The position numbers and the translations under genes are program-made. 35,023 nucleotides of DNA, taken from positions 1 through 35,023 of the forward strand of contig NZ_JFJZ01000046.1 of assembly GCF_002115825.1 (NCBI RefSeq). Direction: 5' to 3'. Below, in pieces: positions 1 through 8,375 of this stretch; position 1 is the stretch's first letter, and every line of letters begins with the position of its first letter. Below the pieces are notes generated by a model, which was given only the letters and a program-made list of their open reading frames with translations, did no database searches and was not told the origin of the DNA. The DNA is from Thalassospira sp. MCCC 1A01428 (GTDB lineage: Bacteria; Pseudomonadota; Alphaproteobacteria; Rhodospirillales; Thalassospiraceae).

Positions 1-36
1 AGATCGCAATCCATCAATTTCAGGGCGATACTTCAT
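1..36 (-). CDS. Acyltransferase 3 family protein, N-terminus only
   Basis: Reading leftward from an ATG at 36-34 gives MKYRPEIDGLRS before the window ends. The YRPEIDGLR motif opens membrane acyltransferases of the acyltransferase-3 (OafA/YrhL-like) family, which acetylate O-antigen, exopolysaccharide or other envelope sugars and normally have about ten membrane helices. Only 12 residues are visible, so the family call rests on this N-terminal signature alone. The ribosome binding site would be a run of nine G directly before the ATG. The gene is transcribed in the same direction as secA, but a terminator lies between them, so it is probably a separate unit. Confidence 0.6.
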   Translation of the reverse strand, partial: MKYRPEIDGLRS

Positions 37-45
37 CCCCCCCCC
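37..45 (-). repeat. Poly-G tract (G9 on the coding strand) abutting a start codon
   Basis: Nine consecutive C on the plus strand are nine G on the minus strand, placed immediately before the ATG of the acyltransferase gene. The tract must serve as, or overlap, its Shine-Dalgarno sequence. Runs of this length are prone to slipped-strand length changes. Confidence 0.8.
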
Positions 46-155
46 TGTTGTTATTTTAGCGCTCGGCAATTGACGCTAATCCTTAAATCCTCATTTCATC
101 AATAAACACACGACCTTAAATAGGCAACAATCAATCTTACTCCTTTCAAAAGAAA

Positions 156-184
156 CCCTGAAAGTTAGCATTCAACTTTCAGGG
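156..184 (-). terminator. Intrinsic terminator downstream of secA
   Basis: A perfect 11-bp stem (156-166 with 174-184) has a 7-nt loop. On the minus strand it is followed by TTTCTTTTG. It sits 47 bp past the secA stop codon. Confidence 0.8.
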
Positions 185-230
185 GAAGTTCATTAAAAAG
201 AAATCTTTAAGAAAAATAACTTACAGCCAA

Positions 231-2954
231 TCAGGCAAGCTGGCCGTGGCAATGTTTGTATTTTTTGCCCGAGCCACAAGGGCACGGCGCATTGCGCGAA
301 ACGCGTCCCCAGGTCGAGGGATCGTTGGCATCAACATCAACGCCACTGCCCTGACGGGACTGTACCGTTTCCTGCTGGCGTTCTTCCGCTGCCGTGGCAG
401 CCGTTGCATCGCCTTCAGGGGCAGGATGGTTTTCCTGCATTTGCTGCTGGCGGCGCGGTTCCAGGTCTTCCGGGCGCGGGGCAGATTGCAATTCAACATG
501 CGACAACATCTGCGTCACACGTTCACGCAACGTGCCCAGCATGCCTTCAAACAGGTTAAAGGCTTCGCGTTTAAATTCGTTCAGCGGGTCACGCTGACCA
601 TATGCGCGCAGGCCGATGCCCTGACGCAAATGGTCCAGTGCCAGAAGGTGGTCTTTCCATGACTGGTCCAGCAACTGTAACAGCAGGCTTTTTTCGACCT
701 GGCGAATAATGTCGCTGCCGTAATTGGCGACCTTGGCGGCCATTTTCGAATCAACTGCCTTGGCGATGCGGTCGTGAACTTCCGCAGGATCAATGCCTTC
801 TTCCTTGATCCAGTCGGCCACCGGCAAATCCAGACCAAACAAACGCAGGCATTCTTCATGCAGCGAGTCTGCTTCCCACTGTTCCGGGTAAATCTTTTCC
901 GGGCAATGGCGGGCAACAATGCCTTCAATGACTTCGGCGCGCATTTCGGCAACGTCTTCGGCAACGTCTTTTGCCTGCATCAAATCGCGGCGTTGTTCGT
1001 AAATGACCTTACGCTGGTCATTCATCACATCGTCAAATTTCAACAGGTTCTTACGAATGTCGAAGTTGCGGCCTTCAACTTTCTGCTGTGCTTTTTCAAG
1101 GGCTTTGTTGATCCACGGATGATAGATCGCCTCGCCTTTTTCCAGCCCCAGTTTCTGCAGCATGCTGTCCATGCGCTCGGACCCGAAAATACGCATCAGG
1201 TCATCTTCCAGCGACAGGAAGAACTTCGATCCCCCCGGGTCACCTTGACGACCGGAACGACCGCGCAGCTGGTTATCAATCCGGCGCGATTCGTGGCGTT
1301 CGGTTGCAATCACAAACAAACCGCCCGCTTCCAGAACTTTTTTCTGATCCTCGATCACTTCCTGGCGAATCCGCTCGATGCCAGCTTCGCGTTCGGCATC
1401 GGGCACATCCGCCAGTTCCAGTTCGGCGCGCATTTCCACGTTACCGCCCAGTTTAATGTCGGTACCGCGACCGGCCATGTTGGTGGCAATGGTAATAGCA
1501 CCCGGCGCACCGGCCTGTGCCACGATATAGGCTTCACGTTCGTGCTGCTTGGCGTTCAGAATTTCGTGGGGAATTTTACGCTTTTTCAAAAGCGCGCTCA
1601 GCATTTCCGATTTATCGATCGAAACGGTGCCGACCAGGCACGGTTGCTGACGGGCATGGGCTTCGACCAGCAAGTCGGCGATGGCATCCCATTTTTCTTC
1701 CGCGGTCCGATAAATTTCGTCGTCGAAATCCTTACGGGCAATCGGGCGATGGGTCGGAATTTCCACCACGCGCAGGCCGTAAATTTCTTCAAATTCTTCG
1801 GCTTCAGTCATGGCCGTACCGGTCATGCCTGCCAGTTTCGGATACAGACGGAAATAGTTCTGGAAGGTAATCGACGCCAAAGTCTGGTTTTCGTTCTGAA
1901 CTTCAACCCGTTCCTTGGCTTCCAGTGCCTGATGCAGCCCGTCGGAATACCGGCGGCCTTCCATCATGCGGCCGGTAAATTCGTCAATAATCACAACCTT
2001 GCCATCCTTGACGATATAGTCGGTATCGCGCTGGAACAGCTTATGGGCGCGCAACGCCTGGTTGGTGTGATGGACCAGATGAATATTGGCGATGTCGTAC
2101 AACGTGCCTTCGGTCAGAATGCCCATTTCACCTAGCAGTTGCTCGGCGTGTTCGGTGCCTTCTTCGGTCAGGGTAACGGCCCGGGCCTTTTCGTCTTTTT
2201 CGTAATCGGCTTCGACCAGTTTCGGGATCAGTTGATCCACCGCCATATACATCGCCGATCCGTCTTCGGCGGGGCCGGAAATGATCAGCGGGGTCCGGGC
2301 TTCGTCCACCAGAATCGAATCGACTTCATCGACGATGGCATAGTTGAATTCGCGCTGAACCATGTCTTCCAGACGGAATTTCATGTTATCGCGCAAATAG
2401 TCAAAGCCAAGTTCATTATTGGTGGCATAGGTGATGTCACACCGATAAGCCGCCCGGCGCTGGTCATCGGTCATGCCATGCATGATCACGCCGACCGTCA
2501 TCCCCAGGAAGCCGTAAACCTGCCCCATCCATTCCGCATCGCGGCGGGCCAGATAGTCGTTGACCGTCACAACATGCACGCCCTTACCCGACAGGGCATT
2601 CAGGTAGACCGGCAAGGTCGATACCAGCGTTTTACCCTCACCGGTTTTCATCTCGGCGATTTTGCTGTCGTTAAGAACGATACCGCCAGTCAGCTGCACA
2701 TCGTAATGGCGTTCGCCGCGCACACGTTTTGCGGCTTCGCGCACCGTGGCATAGGCATCGGGCAGAACCTGTTCTAGGGTCTCACCATTCGTCAGACGAT
2801 CGCGCAGCCAGTCGGTCCGGGCGCGCAGTTCTTCGTCAGACAGTTTTTCGACCTCGGGTTCCAAGGCGTTGATTTGCTCGACCGTGGCCCGAAGGGCTTT
2901 GATTTCACGATCGTTAGCTGAACCGAAAATTTTCCGGGCAATGACGCCGAGCAT
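231..2954 (-). CDS. secA: Protein translocase ATPase SecA
   Basis: SecA is the ATP-driven motor that pushes unfolded preproteins through the SecYEG channel. The protein is 907 residues, normal for the family. Visible features are the Walker A motif MKTGEGKT at about residues 102-109, the DEVD Walker B box at about 209-212, helicase-like motifs such as [14 protein letters not shown], and a C-terminal zinc-binding [14 protein letters not shown] segment that contacts SecB and phospholipid. An in-frame extension of 23 codons exists, but the ATG at 2954 is preferred because AGGAA lies just upstream and the product then begins [11 protein letters not shown] as in other alphaproteobacterial SecA. 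It is followed by a strong terminator and stands as a single-gene unit. The residues between the scaffold domain and the zinc finger are low-complexity and Gln/Glu-rich, as usual. Confidence 0.98.
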   Translation of the reverse strand: MLGVIARKIFGSANDREIKALRATVEQINALEPEVEKLSDEELRARTDWLRDRLTNGETLEQVLPDAYATVREAAKRVRGERHYDVQLTGGIVLNDSKIAEMKTGEGKTLVSTLPVYLNALSGKGVHVVTVNDYLARRDAEWMGQVYGFLGMTVGVIMHGMTDDQRRAAYRCDITYATNNELGFDYLRDNMKFRLEDMVQREFNYAIVDEVDSILVDEARTPLIISGPAEDGSAMYMAVDQLIPKLVEADYEKDEKARAVTLTEEGTEHAEQLLGEMGILTEGTLYDIANIHLVHHTNQALRAHKLFQRDTDYIVKDGKVVIIDEFTGRMMEGRRYSDGLHQALEAKERVEVQNENQTLASITFQNYFRLYPKLAGMTGTAMTEAEEFEEIYGLRVVEIPTHRPIARKDFDDEIYRTAEEKWDAIADLLVEAHARQQPCLVGTVSIDKSEMLSALLKKRKIPHEILNAKQHEREAYIVAQAGAPGAITIATNMAGRGTDIKLGGNVEMRAELELADVPDAEREAGIERIRQEVIEDQKKVLEAGGLFVIATERHESRRIDNQLRGRSGRQGDPGGSKFFLSLEDDLMRIFGSERMDSMLQKLGLEKGEAIYHPWINKALEKAQQKVEGRNFDIRKNLLKFDDVMNDQRKVIYEQRRDLMQAKDVAEDVAEMRAEVIEGIVARHCPEKIYPEQWEADSLHEECLRLFGLDLPVADWIKEEGIDPAEVHDRIAKAVDSKMAAKVANYGSDIIRQVEKSLLLQLLDQSWKDHLLALDHLRQGIGLRAYGQRDPLNEFKREAFNLFEGMLGTLRERVTQMLSHVELQSAPRPEDLEPRRQQQMQENHPAPEGDATAATAAEERQQETVQSRQGSGVDVDANDPSTWGRVSRNAPCPCGSGKKYKHCHGQLA

Positions 2955-3022
2955 TAAAACGTTCCTGGATAAAATGAAAATAACAAACAGACGGGTCACG
3001 GTACATACACCGGGCCCGATCA

Positions 3023-3051
3023 CAGATAGAACCCTGACTTTGATCTGTCAA
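3023..3051 (-). promoter_or_regulatory. Putative sigma-70 promoter of secA
   Basis: On the minus strand there is a perfect TTGACA (3051-3046), a 17-nt spacer and TATCTG (3028-3023). It would start transcription about 60 nt before the secA ATG. The -10 box is weak, but the position and the perfect -35 box support it. Confidence 0.45.
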
Positions 3052-3127
3052 CGGAACGAACCACTAAGATGTACGTAGAATACCCGCTTTCCTATCATTC
3101 CGTATAAATCTGGCTGTTTTTTGGTCC

Positions 3128-3156
3128 TTGAGATAGGCGTAAAAACACTTTATGAT
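3128..3156 (+). promoter_or_regulatory. Putative sigma-70 promoter for the calcium-loop protein pair
   Basis: TTGAGA (3128-3133), a 17-nt spacer and TATGAT (3151-3156) match the housekeeping consensus well. Transcription would begin near 3163 and leave a leader of about 100 nt before the ATG at 3262. It is divergent from the secA promoter. Confidence 0.55.
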
Positions 3157-3261
3157 AAAACCTTAAGTTTTCAAAAGCGGGCAAGTAGCCCGAACATATC
3201 GCCCGATGCAGCAATTGTTGCACCATGATCAGGCGGTATTGTGCCTCAGGAGGAGGATACT

Positions 3262-4383
3262 ATGGCGGACATATCCGCATTTGGCCCGCTACGTGGCGGC
3301 TCGGTACCCAGCACAGATGCCCGGTTAACCCAGGGCCATGGAACCGATTCAGAAGCAGGATCGCGCCTTGGCCGCCCGGCATCCCAGGCGGTTGACCGTC
3401 TTTCGCTATCCCCGCAAGCTGTTAGCGCCGCACAGGCCAGCGACAAACCTGCTGCCACCACCGCCAACCCGATGATTTCGGCTGACGGGCTGGGCTCGAC
3501 AGCCCTGTCATCGGCGCTGGAACTGATTCGCGGCAGCATGACAGAAATGTTTGCCCTGTCTAGCATGAGCGACGATGAAGCCACCGCCGCCACACAGGCC
3601 CTGTTTGATGACATCACAAAAATGGCATTCGGGTCCGACAATTTTGATTTTTCTTTCAAGCAGGCCATTGCCAGCCATTCGCGCAGCGAAATTGCCTATA
3701 GCAATGGCAATGCATCGGCGGCGGGCTTTGCCGAGTCTGCCATGTTTGCCGCCCAGTCGCTCGATATCAGCATCGATAACACCACTGGCGATTTTTCCTT
3801 TAGCTATAACACCGCCAAACTTGAAGTTTCCCGCGTGGCGGTTTCGGCCGTTGGCAACAGCGCCGGTGCCGCCCTGGGCGCACTGGGCACCGCATTAAAC
3901 GGTTTGGATGGTGCAAACCTGGTAAACAGCCTGGGTCAATCGGCCAATGCCGGTGATGGCGGGTTACTGTTTGATATTAACGGGTCCGGCGTTGCCGACT
4001 TCATTAAAGATTTGCTGGAGCGCACCACCGGGGATTCCAGTGCTGCGAACAAAACCGGTGATCAGGATACGACGGCAAACACAACCAATGGCACCGCCGC
4101 CGCCACACAGGCAGGCCCCAGTGCCGCCGACCTGGCCCTGAAACATGCAAGCGACCTTCAGGCACAACTGATGAAACAGGCCGCGGTAATCGTGCGCGAT
4201 GTTCAGCAATTGATGCAACCGGACGAAAATGGCGTTGATAAACCGGTTACCAAACTGGGAATCGATTTGTTGTTGCCAATGGGCCGCGCAGGAAATGATG
4301 GCAATACGCCCACATTCCAGATGCCCGATGGTAACAAGCTGTCCATTACGCCAGCCGATGATGCAAACAGCGTAACGGCCTGA
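3262..4383 (+). CDS. Ala/Ser-rich, cysteine-free protein of unknown function
   Basis: I do not recognise the family. The protein is 373 residues from the ATG at 3262, chosen over a GTG at 3241 because AGGAGGAGG ends about 6 nt upstream of it. It has no Sec signal peptide, no membrane segment and no cysteine. The N-terminal ~70 residues are low-complexity and Ser/Ala/Gly-rich, followed by a likely helical stretch with a DNFDFSFKQA segment. Next is a beta-like stretch (LDISIDNTTGDFSFSY, then LEVSRVAVSAVG), then LLFDINGSGVADF, which resembles a single EF-hand-type loop. This order (Ser-rich start, helical part, beta stretch, Asp/Asn/Gly loop) parallels the next gene 40 bp downstream, so I infer a diverged paralogue. 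Cysteine-free composition fits export by a signal-peptide-independent route such as type I secretion, but no transporter is nearby. Confidence 0.8.
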   Translation: MADISAFGPLRGGSVPSTDARLTQGHGTDSEAGSRLGRPASQAVDRLSLSPQAVSAAQASDKPAATTANPMISADGLGSTALSSALELIRGSMTEMFALSSMSDDEATAATQALFDDITKMAFGSDNFDFSFKQAIASHSRSEIAYSNGNASAAGFAESAMFAAQSLDISIDNTTGDFSFSYNTAKLEVSRVAVSAVGNSAGAALGALGTALNGLDGANLVNSLGQSANAGDGGLLFDINGSGVADFIKDLLERTTGDSSAANKTGDQDTTANTTNGTAAATQAGPSAADLALKHASDLQAQLMKQAAVIVRDVQQLMQPDENGVDKPVTKLGIDLLLPMGRAGNDGNTPTFQMPDGNKLSITPADDANSVTA

Positions 4384-4423
4384 ACCGCCTGTTTCTGAAA
4401 CGCTGTCATCATGGAGGCAGCCG

Positions 4424-5527
4424 ATGGTTTCCCTTAATCTGAACAATGCTGCACAAGGCCGGGCAAGTTCGCTGGTATCGCTACAACAAAACAGCGCCAC
4501 TGCAAGTGCAACCGCCCTTCAGGTATCGGCAACACGCGGTCAGGCTTCGGCCAGTATTGTTCGTAATGCGGCACAATCGACAAGCGCGCGGCTTAACCTG
4601 TCAGCCACGGGCAACAGCAACAACACGCCCGGGGCAACGGCCACGCCGGGGGGTGATGCTGTTTCATCGCAAATTTCCAAATTGCTGCATTTGTCAGGCA
4701 GCGGCGGCGGTGAAGTAATTAATGATGCGTCGCGCCGAATGAACCGTGATGCCCTGATCGTGCTGGCGATGCTGGGTATTCCCCCGGCAAAAGCCCGCGA
4801 AATGGCCGCCCAGCTAACCGGCGCTGCCACGGCAGACAGCATTGGCAGCGAGGCAAATTTCAAATCCTCGCTGGCACAATCGGGACAGGCATCAAACGGG
4901 TTTTCGCTGGTGGCCAGCAGTGTTGAACTGCAATTCAGCCAGACCAGCTTGCAAGCCAGCAGCAGCAACGGCGGCAGTACCCGTATTTCGGTTAGCGATT
5001 TACAGGTCCGCGTTAGCCAAATTCGCATGGAGATTGGCAATGTCACCCAGCAGGACCCGTTAATTCTGGATCTGGATGGCAATGGCATCGACATTACCAG
5101 CCTGCGCGACGGCGCCGTTTTTGACCTTGATGGTAACGGCACGGCCACCCAGGCCGCCTGGGTTACCGGTAACGATGCGTTGCTGGCACTTGATAAAAAC
5201 AAAAACGGTAAAATCGATGATGGCCGTGAATTGTTTGGCGACCAGAACGGTGCCACCGATGGATTTGCCGAACTGGCAACCTATGACGACAATAACGATG
5301 GCACCATCGATGCGCAGGACAAGGTATTTTCATCGCTGATTTTGCTACATGCCGACGGCTCACAATCCAGCTTGCAAGACGAAGGCATATCAAGCATTCG
5401 TCTTTCGGCAATTACGCCGCTATCGCAACGCCTGGTTGGTGGTACGCTTGCCGCAGAGGGGCAGTTTGAACGCGATGATGGCAGCATTGGCAAAGTTGGT
5501 GAAGTCCTGCTTGATATGGAAGCATAG
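4424..5527 (+). CDS. Protein with EF-hand-like calcium-binding loops
   Basis: The protein is 367 residues with a good GGAGG ribosome binding site, lying 40 bp after the previous gene and probably cotranscribed. Residues 1-90 are Ser/Ala/Gln-rich. A predicted helical part includes RRMNRDALIVLAMLGIPPAKAREMAAQL. A beta-like stretch (SVELQFSQTSLQ, LQVRVSQIRMEIG) then leads into a calcium-loop region at about residues 208-300: DPLILDLDGNGIDIT, FDLDGNGTATQAAW, LDKNKNGKIDDGRELFGDQNG and YDDNNDGTIDAQDKVF. DxDxNG / DxNxDGxID loops of this type recur in large RTX and adhesin proteins; here they stand in a small protein without glycine nonapeptide repeats. There is no signal peptide, membrane segment or cysteine. 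Calcium binding is inferred from the loops, and the biological role is unknown. Confidence 0.82.
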   Translation: MVSLNLNNAAQGRASSLVSLQQNSATASATALQVSATRGQASASIVRNAAQSTSARLNLSATGNSNNTPGATATPGGDAVSSQISKLLHLSGSGGGEVINDASRRMNRDALIVLAMLGIPPAKAREMAAQLTGAATADSIGSEANFKSSLAQSGQASNGFSLVASSVELQFSQTSLQASSSNGGSTRISVSDLQVRVSQIRMEIGNVTQQDPLILDLDGNGIDITSLRDGAVFDLDGNGTATQAAWVTGNDALLALDKNKNGKIDDGRELFGDQNGATDGFAELATYDDNNDGTIDAQDKVFSSLILLHADGSQSSLQDEGISSIRLSAITPLSQRLVGGTLAAEGQFERDDGSIGKVGEVLLDMEA

Positions 5528-6012
5528 ACAAACCTGGCCTGTGTGATGCTGAACGACCACCACCTGTAACCTGAAATCGCCTGTGGTGGGTACAGCACGC
5601 GAGGCTTTCCTATCGATATGCTGCCATTTTTGGCATGGTCCGTTATCAATGCATCATCATCAATTAGCGTAGCCATGCCCCGCTGTCCTTCCTGCTCTGG
5701 ACTGTTCCAGTTTCTACAGCCATGCGGTTTTCTGACGTCCGCCTCAGCGGATCACAGGGCCAAATTTGCACGCCATTAACACATCAATGGTGTTTTCCGG
5801 GTGCCAATTGGCACTGTCTCTCCCTTAAATTGCCGCATTATGGGGTTATTTACGGACTTCGGGATCGTTTCATTATCACTTTTGCGCCAGCCACCGGGAA
5901 AAAACCGTGACATTGGCGGGCTGCCTCTTGTGCCATGATAAAGGATATGATTTACCCGTTAGATAACAGGAACAGGGTCATCCGGCCCTTAATAAATAAA
6001 TCTGGAGAAAAC
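5528..6012. other. Intergenic region without a recognisable gene
   Basis: No credible coding sequence was found in these 485 bases. A 7-bp inverted repeat (5557-5563 with 5583-5589) lacks a T-tract, so it is not a convincing terminator. The upstream part is only moderately GC-rich, with no clear promoter pair in front of the prolyl isomerase gene. Confidence 0.6.
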
Positions 6013-6852
6013 ATGCTGCGTAAAACCCTTCTCGCTGCTTCACTGGCCACCGTCCTTTTTGCATCTCCGGCCATGGCGCAGGATTCTGCACCGGCCGAAG
6101 ACAAGGTTCTGGCGACCGTAAACGGCGAAAAAATTATGGAATCCGAAGTGCGCGCTACGCAGCAGGGGCTTCCGGCACAGTATCGCCAGTATCCGTTTGA
6201 AGCCCTTAAGCCGATGCTTCTGGACCGCGAAATCAGCCAGCGTCTGTTGACCATGGCGGGTGAAAAAGCCGGCCTGAACGACGACGAAGAAGTCAAAGAT
6301 CGCGTTGCCGCCATGAAGCGCCGCATCGTTGCTGAAACCTACCTTGACCGCGAAATTGCCAAGGTTGTGACTGAAGACGCGGTTAAAGCACGCTATGACG
6401 AATTCATTAAAACCAATGAACCGGAAAATCAGGTTCACGCCCGTCATATCCTGCTGAAAACCGAAGAAGACGCCAAAGCCGTAATCAAGGAACTTGATGG
6501 CGGTGCGGATTTTGCCGATCTGGCCAAAGAAAAATCAACCGGCCCGTCTGGCCCCACCGGGGGTGATCTGGGCTTTTTCAGCCATGACCAGATGGTACCG
6601 GAATTTGCGGATGCCGCGTTCAAAATGGAACCGGGCAGCTACAGCAAGGAACCGGTTAAAACCCAGTTTGGCTGGCACGTGATCAAGGTTGAAGAAACCA
6701 AAAAAGGCGAACAGCCCAGCTTTGAAGACAAACGTACCGAGCTGACCGCCGAACTGACCCAGGAAACCTACAAAAAGCTGGTTGCTGACCTGCGATCAGA
6801 TGCTGAAGTAGACAACACCCTGGAAACCCCGGACGCCAAAGAAAGCAAATAA
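6013..6852 (+). CDS. Exported parvulin-type peptidyl-prolyl cis-trans isomerase
   Basis: The 279-residue protein starts at ATG 6013 with GGAG six bases upstream; the longer in-frame start at 5935 would bury the signal peptide. Residues 1-22 form a Sec signal peptide ending ASPAMA before Gln23, so the enzyme acts in the periplasm. A SurA/PrsA-like N-terminal helical region (about 30-130) is followed by a PpiC rotamase domain from about 140 to 240, with the hallmark HARHILLKTEEDA, GGDLGFFSHDQMVPEF and TQFGWHVIKVEE segments. Such proteins assist folding of secreted or outer-membrane proteins by isomerising Xaa-Pro bonds. The secA - parvulin - argJ neighbourhood is, to my knowledge, common in Rhodospirillales. 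A strong terminator follows. Confidence 0.92.
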   Translation: MLRKTLLAASLATVLFASPAMAQDSAPAEDKVLATVNGEKIMESEVRATQQGLPAQYRQYPFEALKPMLLDREISQRLLTMAGEKAGLNDDEEVKDRVAAMKRRIVAETYLDREIAKVVTEDAVKARYDEFIKTNEPENQVHARHILLKTEEDAKAVIKELDGGADFADLAKEKSTGPSGPTGGDLGFFSHDQMVPEFADAAFKMEPGSYSKEPVKTQFGWHVIKVEETKKGEQPSFEDKRTELTAELTQETYKKLVADLRSDAEVDNTLETPDAKESK

Positions 6853-6905
6853 GCTGTTAATGGCACCACAAAGTGCCTTATCGGGCTTGATTGCCAAATG
6901 ACCAG

Positions 6906-6939
6906 ACGGGGTTGGCCCAACGGCCTGCCCCGTTTTTTT
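6906..6939 (+). terminator. Intrinsic terminator after the prolyl isomerase gene
   Basis: ACGGGG (6906-6911) pairs with CCCCGT (6928-6933), with an inner GGCC/GGCC stem and a short loop, followed by a run of seven T. It lies 54 bp after the stop codon. Confidence 0.85.
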
Positions 6940-7011
6940 GCCTGTATCCTGCATATTATACCATATTTTGCATTCCCGGTTTCGCCCGGCCAGACAAGGG
7001 ACATTAAACAC

Positions 7012-8241
7012 ATGGCTGCACATACCGTTTCGCCGCTTGCCCCGGCTGCTTTTCCCGAATTGCCCGAAATTGGCGGCCTGACGCTGCATACCGCAACCCT
7101 TGGCATTCGCTATAAGGGGCGCCCGGATGTTTTGCTGGCCGAACTGGCATCAGGCACCAGCGTTGCAGCTGTTTTTACCACATCAACCACGGCATCGGCC
7201 GCTGTACGCTGGGGCCGCGAAGCCCTGCGCGGCGGTACCGCACGGGCATTTCTGGTTAATGCGGGCAATTCCATTGCCTTTACCGGCAAGGCTGGCGAAC
7301 AGTTTGTTGCCGATGAAGTTGCCGCAACCACCAAATTGTTGTCGTGCGAGAAAAACGAGGTTTTCACGGCGTCAACCGGTGTGATCGGTGAACCGGCCAC
7401 TGCAAATCGCATTACCGATGCCCTGCCCGCAATGCTGGAAGCAAAGGCAAGCTGGTCGGATGCGGCACGCGCCATCATGACGACCGATACCTTTGCCAAG
7501 GGGGCCGCAGCCACCAGCGAAATTGGCGGCACACCGGTTAAAATTGCCGGGATCGCAAAAGGTTCGGGCATGATCGAGCCGAACATGGCGACCATGCTGG
7601 CCTTTGTTTTTACCGATGCCAAAATTCCGCATGCAACCTTGCAGGCCATGCTGGCCGATTGTAACGGCCGCAGCTTTAACGCCATCACGGTCGATAGCGA
7701 TACATCGACATCCGATACCCTGCTATGCGCAGCAACAGGGGCCGCTGGCAACGCCGAATTTGACGATGCCAACGGGGCCGACCTGGCCGGGTTTAAAACC
7801 GCCCTTGAAGCTGTTCTGGTTGACCTTGCCCATCAAATCGTGCGCGACGGCGAAGGCGCCAGCAAGTTTATCACGGTGAATGTCACATCAGCCCTTAATG
7901 ATACCGAGGCCAAAACCGCAGCAAAGGCGATTGCCAATTCACCCCTGGTGAAAACCGCCATTGCCGGTGAAGATGCCAACTGGGGCCGGATTGTGATGGC
8001 TGTTGGCAAATGTGGCGTGATGGCCGATCCCAACAAACTGACCGTTTCCATTGGCGGCATTCCCCTTGCACATAAGGGCGAACGGGTTGCCGATTTTGAC
8101 GAGGCCCCGGTAACCGCCCACATCAAGGGTCAGTATATCGACATTGATGTTGATCTGGGTTTTGGCAACGGATCGGCAACCGTCTGGACCTGCGATTTGA
8201 CCCACGGCTATATTTCCATCAATGCCGATTACAGAAGCTAA
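7012..8241 (+). CDS. argJ: Bifunctional glutamate N-acetyltransferase / ornithine acetyltransferase
   Basis: ArgJ transfers acetyl groups between N-acetylornithine and glutamate, recycling acetyl in arginine synthesis; if fully bifunctional it also makes N-acetylglutamate from acetyl-CoA. The protein is 409 residues from ATG 7012, which has an AAGGG site upstream; the in-frame ATG at 6898 overlaps the preceding terminator and is rejected. The autocleavage motif is clear: KGSGMIEPNMATML, with processing expected between Ala193 and Thr194 to give alpha and beta chains. The STGVIGE and DGEGASKF segments and the C-terminal LTHGYISINADYRS are typical. The window does not show whether the acetyl-CoA activity is retained. 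No other arg gene is adjacent. Confidence 0.96.
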   Translation: MAAHTVSPLAPAAFPELPEIGGLTLHTATLGIRYKGRPDVLLAELASGTSVAAVFTTSTTASAAVRWGREALRGGTARAFLVNAGNSIAFTGKAGEQFVADEVAATTKLLSCEKNEVFTASTGVIGEPATANRITDALPAMLEAKASWSDAARAIMTTDTFAKGAAATSEIGGTPVKIAGIAKGSGMIEPNMATMLAFVFTDAKIPHATLQAMLADCNGRSFNAITVDSDTSTSDTLLCAATGAAGNAEFDDANGADLAGFKTALEAVLVDLAHQIVRDGEGASKFITVNVTSALNDTEAKTAAKAIANSPLVKTAIAGEDANWGRIVMAVGKCGVMADPNKLTVSIGGIPLAHKGERVADFDEAPVTAHIKGQYIDIDVDLGFGNGSATVWTCDLTHGYISINADYRS

Positions 8242-8280
8242 AGCCCGATAACCCGGGCTGCTGCCGGCTGAATGACGTAC

Positions 8281-8318
8281 ACAAAGGCGGTGCATGTGTT
8301 TCACAGCACCGCCTTTGT
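8281..8318. terminator. Bidirectional terminator between argJ and the pentapeptide-repeat gene
   Basis: A perfect 13-bp stem (8281-8293 with 8306-8318) has a 12-nt loop. Its ends are AAAGG/CCTTT, so each strand carries a short T-run after the GC-rich core. It sits between two convergent genes. Confidence 0.75.
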
Positions 8319-8375
8319 TATATGCAAAGCATAATATTCATCTTGCCAAAGGAAACGGGCAATTCTGCGTCAGGG

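Noticed and set aside
774..2135. Plus-strand open frame of 453 codons inside secA
   Set aside because: It is a shadow of a highly conserved, GC-biased secA sequence, with Phe-rich, unfamiliar composition and no ribosome binding site.
5557..5589. Inverted repeat CCACCAC/GTGGTGG after the second calcium-loop gene
   Set aside because: The loop is long and there is no T-tract, so it was not called a terminator.
5722..5910. 62-codon open frame between the calcium-loop genes and the prolyl isomerase
   Set aside because: It has no ribosome binding site and no recognisable composition; probably chance.
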